In this document: piece after piece, positions 23,501 through 30,924 of the stretch
Position numbering within the stretch: the stretch's first letter is position 1
Layout: each line of letters opens with the position of its first letter
Assembly: GCA_030674155.1 (NCBI GenBank)
Contig: CM060318.1
Coordinates: forward strand, 74,526,090 to 74,590,089
Direction: 5' to 3'
DNA from: Stramonita haemastoma
Lineage: Eukaryota > Mollusca > Gastropoda > Neogastropoda > Muricidae
Length of the DNA: 64,000 nt
Program-made: the position numbers and the translations under genes
Notes under the pieces: model-generated
Databases searched by the model: none
The model's input: the letters and a program-made list of their open reading frames with translations, nothing else
Told to the model about the DNA's origin: nothing

Positions 23501-23771
23501 TGCAAAAGCCTCACCATTGGTGATCTTTAAGAGCTCTAGCTGAGGAACGAAAAAATATATTTTTTATTCATTTTTTTCATTCATTTAAAAAAATTTTTTA
23601 AACTGTAATACATTACATTGAGTATCACATTGTTGCAGCTTCTCTATAGTATAGGTTTTTCTGTCAAAAACAATATGTTGTATGAGTAAAGAGCACATAT
23701 ACCATGGTCTGAGGAAGTAAACTAGCAGAGCAGACATTGTGTGTATATGTGTTTATCTGTGTGTGTGTGTG

Positions 23772-23862
<91 letters not shown>

Positions 23863-26800
23863 CATTTCAGTGGAAGTGATGCGGACGAACATTGTGGGCA
23901 CGGTCATCATTCTGTCCCTGCTGATCTGGATCCCTGCCAGCTGGGTGGTTAGCTGTGTGGTCAGTGCCCCTCTCTTTGTCCACGCCTCTCACCCTGTCTC
24001 CTCTCTGTGTCCATACACCTGTCCTTACTTTTGTCCTTACACGTCTGTTTGTCCTTACATGTTTATTTATTTATTTATCCGTACTTTTGTCCTTACATGT
24101 CTGTTTGTCCTTACATGTTTATTCATTTATTTATTACCACTTTATGTCACAGCAGATTTCTCTGCATGAAATTCGGGCTGCTCTCCCCAGGGAGAGTGCG
24201 TTGCCACAAGTGCAGTGCCACCCATTATTTTTTTTCTTTTTCCTGTTTGCAACTGTATTTGTCCTTACATGTCTGTCTGTGCTTACATGTCTGTTTGTCT
24301 TTACATGTCTGTCTGTCTTTACATGTCTGTCTGTCCTTACATGTCTGTCTGTCCTTGCATGTCTGTCTGTCCTTACATGTCTTTCTGTCCTTACATGTCT
24401 GTCTGTCCTTACATGTCTGTCTGTCCTTACATGTCTGTCTGTCCTTGCATGTCTTTCTGTCCTTACATGTCTGTCTGTCCTTACATGTCTGTCTGTCCTT
24501 ACATGTCTGTCTTTACATGTCTGTCTGTGTGTCCTTACATGTCTGTCTTTACATGTCTGTCTGTCCTTGTGTGTTTGCCTTCATACTTATGTCCATTTTT
24601 TCCTGTCTCCCTATCTGCATAATCTTTTACATGTCTTGTCTACTGTTCTTGCACATCTGTCATCCTTTCACCTCTATTTGTTTCTTTCTTCTGTTGCCAG
24701 TTTTTTTCTCTTTTTTAACTTAAAAAAAAAGTATGATTTCATTATTATCTCACCATTGCTGATTGGTGAACGTCAGAGCTCTAGTTGAAAAACAGGAGGG
24801 GGAAGGGGGGGAATATTGATATTTGAAAAATGTTTGCAAATATCTGGCTTTTGTTCTCAGTGTTATAACTATTCCATCTATCATATCCAGGTAAACCATA
24901 ACAAATTTTCATTCTATGTCACTTATCTGGTTGGTAAAAACATGAGCGATTTGAGGTGTAAAAATCATCTTTTTTTTTTTTGTTTCAGGATAAACGGAAA
25001 ATTGTGCAGGAGGAGGATTACCTACAACGATGGATAAGCAGAGAGGTAGGTGTGAGATAGGTGGTTGTTCATGAATGGTGTGTCGGACTGAATGACAGTG
25101 CCAATTACTGTGGGATAGATGATGTCATTTCACATGTGTTATGTGACAATGTGTATAGGCTGAGGATGGAAGAAACAGTTAAAATGACAGTTTAGTTGTG
25201 CATGATGGTGTGCTGATATTTGGTATCATATTGTATTAATATGTTTGTGGGGTGAGGATTTAAGGAGGTGTATCTTAAGATGTTATGCAGTGCAGTGACA
25301 GAAAAAAGGAATAAGTGTATAAGAAGTTTACAAACAAGGACACCCTTTTCCTTACTGTTTTTGTTCTGGTGGCTTAAGTTCCTGGTAGTGCCTGGTAATG
25401 AACTTGACGTTGATTGTGAAATGTAAAAAATGATGAAAGAGGATAGAGATGAATTTGCTGCTGTACATTTGCATGACTTTTAGTGTGTTTGTGTGTGTGT
25501 GGTGTGCGTGCGTGCGTATGTGAGCATGTTTATGAATGTACTTGCATGAATATTCGCAGGAATTAGATCATGACAAGGGGCAGGATAGCTCAGTGGCTAG
25601 TGTTGAGTGTGTGATCTGATGGCCCAGGTTTGAGCCACTACCAAGATGCCTGTTAGAGGGGATTTTCCCCTGGAGTTAACATCAGTACCAACTCCTCTCC
25701 CCTGAAAGTCCTTCGGATGAGACTATGAACCAAGGTCCAGTGTGGGAATGCTCACAGAACATCTGTTGTGCACATAAAAAGCCTGTTCTGCCATCAGAAG
25801 AGTAGGCCATTGCATGCAGATAGGAACAGATGACAAATTGTTTAAAAATGCATAGACTGATGTTGTGCTTCGACATCATACTGAAGTTGGAATGTGGCTA
25901 CCTTAATGGTAGGTAAATGGTTGCATGCACAGAATTTCTCATTAGCAAACCTCAGTAATTTAGCCAAGGAATGGAGAGAAAAAAATCATGACAGTATTTT
26001 TTCCCCAAAATGCGATATATTTACAAGGAACTTCACTATCAATTTAGAAAAAGCAAAACAAAGAAGAATAAGAAAAAAACAACACCCCCCACCCCCCACC
26101 CCCAAGAAGGTGAATTAGTATGCCAAGCAAAAATGAAATCTTAATACCCTTATGTAAAAAAACCAAAACCAAAAACCAAAAGAGACTTGGTTAGTTGAAA
26201 GGTCAGCACAAAGCTAACGCTGTACTCGCAGTCCTTTGGATTTCAGCACTCCATCCTGGGCATGTCCCGCGAGGATCTGTCCAACTTCCGCATCAAGAAC
26301 TCACGCTTCACCCGCCTGCCCCCCTCCCTTGCCCACAGCCAGGGTCACGGCAACAACTTCCACCACAGGTCAGGTGCTGGGGGGCCCCCCAATTTCTATG
26401 GGGAGGATGACATGGAGTCCGCCATTTGATGTTGCTTCCTCTTCAGTTGGGGGGCTGGCTGTCTGCTTCACTCCTGCAGTGTCCTTCTGTTCAGTGCCTG
26501 TGGGGGACTCTTTTCTTTTTCGTGTCTTTTGGTTGTGGTTTTTGAGTTTTGGGGGGCTTTTTTGTTTCTTTCTTTTTTTTTTTTTTGGTTACTTGCAGTT
26601 TTTTTTGTTTGGTTTGAGTATTGTTCAGTCATGGTGTTTGCTGTCACTGACTTGTCATGCATGTTGGGAAGAGTGGGATTACATGTAGGGGCCCTTCCTT
26701 CCTTCCTTCCTTCCCCACCCTCCTCCTCCTCCTCCTGTGTTCTGTCGTATCATATATGTATTTTTGCTTATATGGTATTTTCTGGCAAGGAAGTGATGTA

Positions 26801-27756
26801 GTTGGAAGAGGTGTATTACTGGACGATGGAATGTGATAGTGATGAGGGTTCTGTATTGTTTTGAATGATGAGGGTTGTGTATTGTTTTGAATGATGAGGG
26901 TTGTGTATTGTTTTGAGTGTGAGAGTGACGAGGGTTCTGTATTGTTTTGAGTGTGAGAGTGACGAGGGTTCTGTATTGTTTTGAGTGTGATAGTGACAAG
27001 GGTTCTGTATTGTTTTGAGTGTGATAGTGACGAGGGTTCTGTATTGTCTTCAATGTGATAGTGATGAGGGTTCTTTATTGTTTTGATATTATAAGTACTC
27101 TTCCCTTCTGTACTCTTACCTCTTATATCACCTCTGTTTCCTAACTGTGATGTACACTTGGGCATTTCGTCTTTTTTCCTGTGATGATTTCACTTGAAGT
27201 AGGTGTCTAATAAGTCTTGTAGTTGGGATCCATTGGTCACGAATAGCCATGGATCTCTGCCAAAGCGTCACCTTTAGTTGGCACTCTGGAAGGTTGATCA
27301 CAAATGATTTTTTTTGGGGGGTGGGGGGGAGAATGTTATATGGTTGAGTGAAATGTGATAAGATGGTAGTTGAAGCCAGGGTGCTTAGGAGAGAAAAGCA
27401 CAATATGTAATAACAGAAACATTTAAGAGAAAAATGATGGCAGGTCTAAGCACAAAAGTTTGTGATTGGCTGAGTGTTTTTTTGGGGTTTTTTTACTTTC
27501 TTTGTGTTGGTTCGCTTTGATCTGTGTTACTTCTTTTTCGATTTTTATTGTTGTGATTTTGCCTTAAGAACAAATTTTATTCAGCGAGAAAAGTATGTTA
27601 TGCTCTATACACCACAGTGACTGGGGAAGTGACTACAAAAAACCACACAGTGTGTACAGCTGTGGTGTCTTACTGTGCAGTTGTTACCTGTTTTGTGATT
27701 GATTAGAGGTATTCCTTTTGATAAGGAAAATCTGTGATTTGTCTGCATAAAATATG

Positions 27757-27810
<54 letters not shown>

Positions 27811-30800
27811 TATGCTTAAAAACAGCATAAGTGCCTTAAACGGATGAATTGTCAGGACTACTGTATATATATATTGTAAATCAAAAGCAGTTACGTATTT
27901 GCTAGTCCCCAAAGTTGTATGCTGTTCCCGAGCAGTCATATCGGAGATAATGTGCCTTATACCTACCTACCTACCTACATGATAATCCTCTGAGTCACAG
28001 CAACGTAACTACATGGCGATTCAGTCAAAAGTGCTATAATTGACTGAAGCTTGAAATCATGATACCAAGTACCGATTGAGAAATGGCCCTTCCTCATTCA
28101 TTCACATGACCAGGTGTAAAACTGGCCATTTTTTTCCAGTTCATTGATTTCAATTTTCATTGCCACTGTTGTACTACAATTAATCAACATATGAAATGTA
28201 ATTTGTAACATCTATTTCATTGTACTCTGAGCAAATTGTTAATTTACTATATTTCAACCATGAGAGAATGTAACCAGATTGAGCAAGTATTTGAGCTGTG
28301 CTGGTTTGGCCAGATTGAATACCTTCCCACTAACTGATAATGGGTGAGGTCAGTAGGAAGAAAGGTTTATGTCATGAAGGGAAAAGATAGATTCTTTTCT
28401 GGAGAAATAAGGCAAACTTGGTATCTAGTGGTATACCATCACACCTGTGAACAGCCAAATTTGCAATATTAGCATCCTTCTCCTCTAAGCAGTAGCCTAC
28501 TTTCATATTGATTGGTAGGGGGGGGGGGGGATGCACAGTATGCTGCAGCCATTGGTGGTTTTTCCACAGTATCCTGCAGCCATCATAGTTTCTTTCTGGA
28601 GCATTATGTGATGACTGACACATACCACTAATGAAAATATTGCTTCTTCTGCCCCGGGACAGAAACACTGAGACTATCCTGTTGATTTTGACTAGCACCA
28701 AAAATTGTTTTGCTGAGGTTGTCTGTAATCTTTACAATTTTCTTCATTCTGGACTTTCATTTTTCACTCTTGGATCAGGAGAGAGCTAAAGGGAACTATG
28801 CCACTGTTTTTGTTTCATTAAAAGGAGCTTGAATGCTAACTGCAGGTGATTTCTTTCCAACCCATTAGAATATCAGGACTAAGCACTGTTTAGGATTCTA
28901 AAAGAAAAAAAACCCCACACCAAACAGTTCTGTGTAGTATAGGTTGTGGAGAGGTTAAAACGTGTAGAAGAGGGGGTGGGGTGTTGTTTATTTGTGTGAC
29001 AGATTCAGGATTTGATAATAGAATTGGATACTGTTGCTTTGGGTGCCTGTGTCATGAACATTTGTGTACATTTTTTTTGCTATTTAATGGGCTGCTCATT
29101 ATTTCTTTTTTTTTTTTTTTTCCATTGCTTTTGTATTCCTTTTTGTTCTTATTTTCCTTTGTTGATGTGCTGAATGCATGCGTGGAATGCCTGCCTTGGG
29201 TTTGTGTACTGTTTGCTTTACGAGTCCCTTCTTTTGGTTTGCTGGATGTGTGTAGTAGACAAGTGACAATCTTTTCCAAGATTTGTGACACGTGTCTGCA
29301 AGTTTTCTGTCTGCAAGATTGTTGTGTACCATCCAGTGGCAATGAAGATGTATGCGTGTGTGTGATGCTTTGGAAGAGCATTATGTTCACTGTTCATTGA
29401 CCAGAGAGGTGAGGATAGCACTGCCAGTTCCAGCATTTGGTTTTTGTTTCCATTTTGTTTAAGTCATATTTGAGTAATTGTCCATCTACATGGTTATTTC
29501 GTACATTTGTGTCAAATGTCATGTGTTTTCTTTTTGCTTTGATGTCTGTTAAGCTGGTGTTACTTTATACTGGATGTATTTGATTTATGGACAGGTTTCA
29601 CTTCATTCTCGTCTTCATTACGTCTCATATAAAACCATTAATGGCAGCTTATTCCATAGGGAAAGGTTTTCTCTAAGAAATTCCAGTCTTCTGTACTTAA
29701 TTGATGCTGTAAACATCTCTTGTATCTACTGTTACCTAATTGATGTTTTAAACTTCTCTTGTATCTGTTACCTAAATGATGTTTTAAACATCTCTTGTAT
29801 TCTTACTAAGTGTTAACATCTCTTACTAAATGATGTTTTAAACATCTCTTGTATCTGTTACCTAAATGATGTTTTAAACATCTCTTGTATCTACTGTAAC
29901 TAAACAAATTACACCTCAAGGATAACCCCCCCCCCCCCCCCTTAACATTTGTAAGAAATGAGGGTAGAGGGAAATCTTTCTCAAGTACATTTTTTTTTTC
30001 AAAATATTCTGAGTGGTGTGGCAGTTCTACAAAAAGATGCCAATGAAAAAAAAAGTCCTGCACGTGTCAAAGACTATGCCAAAAACAGAACTGTCCGTAC
30101 TGATGTTTGCCAATGGAAAAGCTCAATGTCAGGCAAAAAAAAAAAAAAAAATTATCTTGCCAAAAATATTGCTGAATTTACAATTGCTTACTGGTGGTGT
30201 AGTTCATATCAAATATTTCACTTCTTGTGGTGCCACTTTAGGAAAACTGAAAGATTAAAGTGTTAGAGGGCGTTTGATTTTAAACCATATGACTTTCTAC
30301 CTGTCAGTAGTTCTGAGTACTCTTTTCCTTTGCCAGTGAAAAAACTGTTTGACTCAGGAAAAAAGCAACTCTCAAGCTTTCTGTTGCTAGGTTTGATTCT
30401 ATGTATGTTTGCCTTTTAAATAAATGTAAATCTAGAAAATATCTGTACATGTTGTGAAAGTATTAGTGCCCATGAAATAGTTGTGTGTTGAATTTGTAAA
30501 CGTTTAATTTTATAGGTACTTTTCTGTGGAATAGCTGTTACTTTGTAAAGCCTTTCTGTAGAATCTGTATGGTTTTTTGGACAGTGAAACATGCTGTATA
30601 GTTGATTTACAACATTTTTTTTTTCAGTTTTCATATGTAATAGACCAGTCAAAATTTGATGTTTCAGAAGCTGTGTTGATATAACACTTGTCAGAATTTG
30701 TAAAGTGATTAGAAGGAAATGAAGGGAAGTCAGAATTCGATGACAAAATCATATGCCTCAAATGTATGATGTAACAAGAGGAAATGATAAGCATTGATTA

Positions 30801-30893
30801 AAAAATAGGATGTAAAAATATCAGTGGTCAGAACAGACAATTAGCAATGACATGCAGTGGGGTTGGTTCTCTTGAGGAATCATTTCCAAGGTG

Positions 30894-30924
<31 letters not shown>

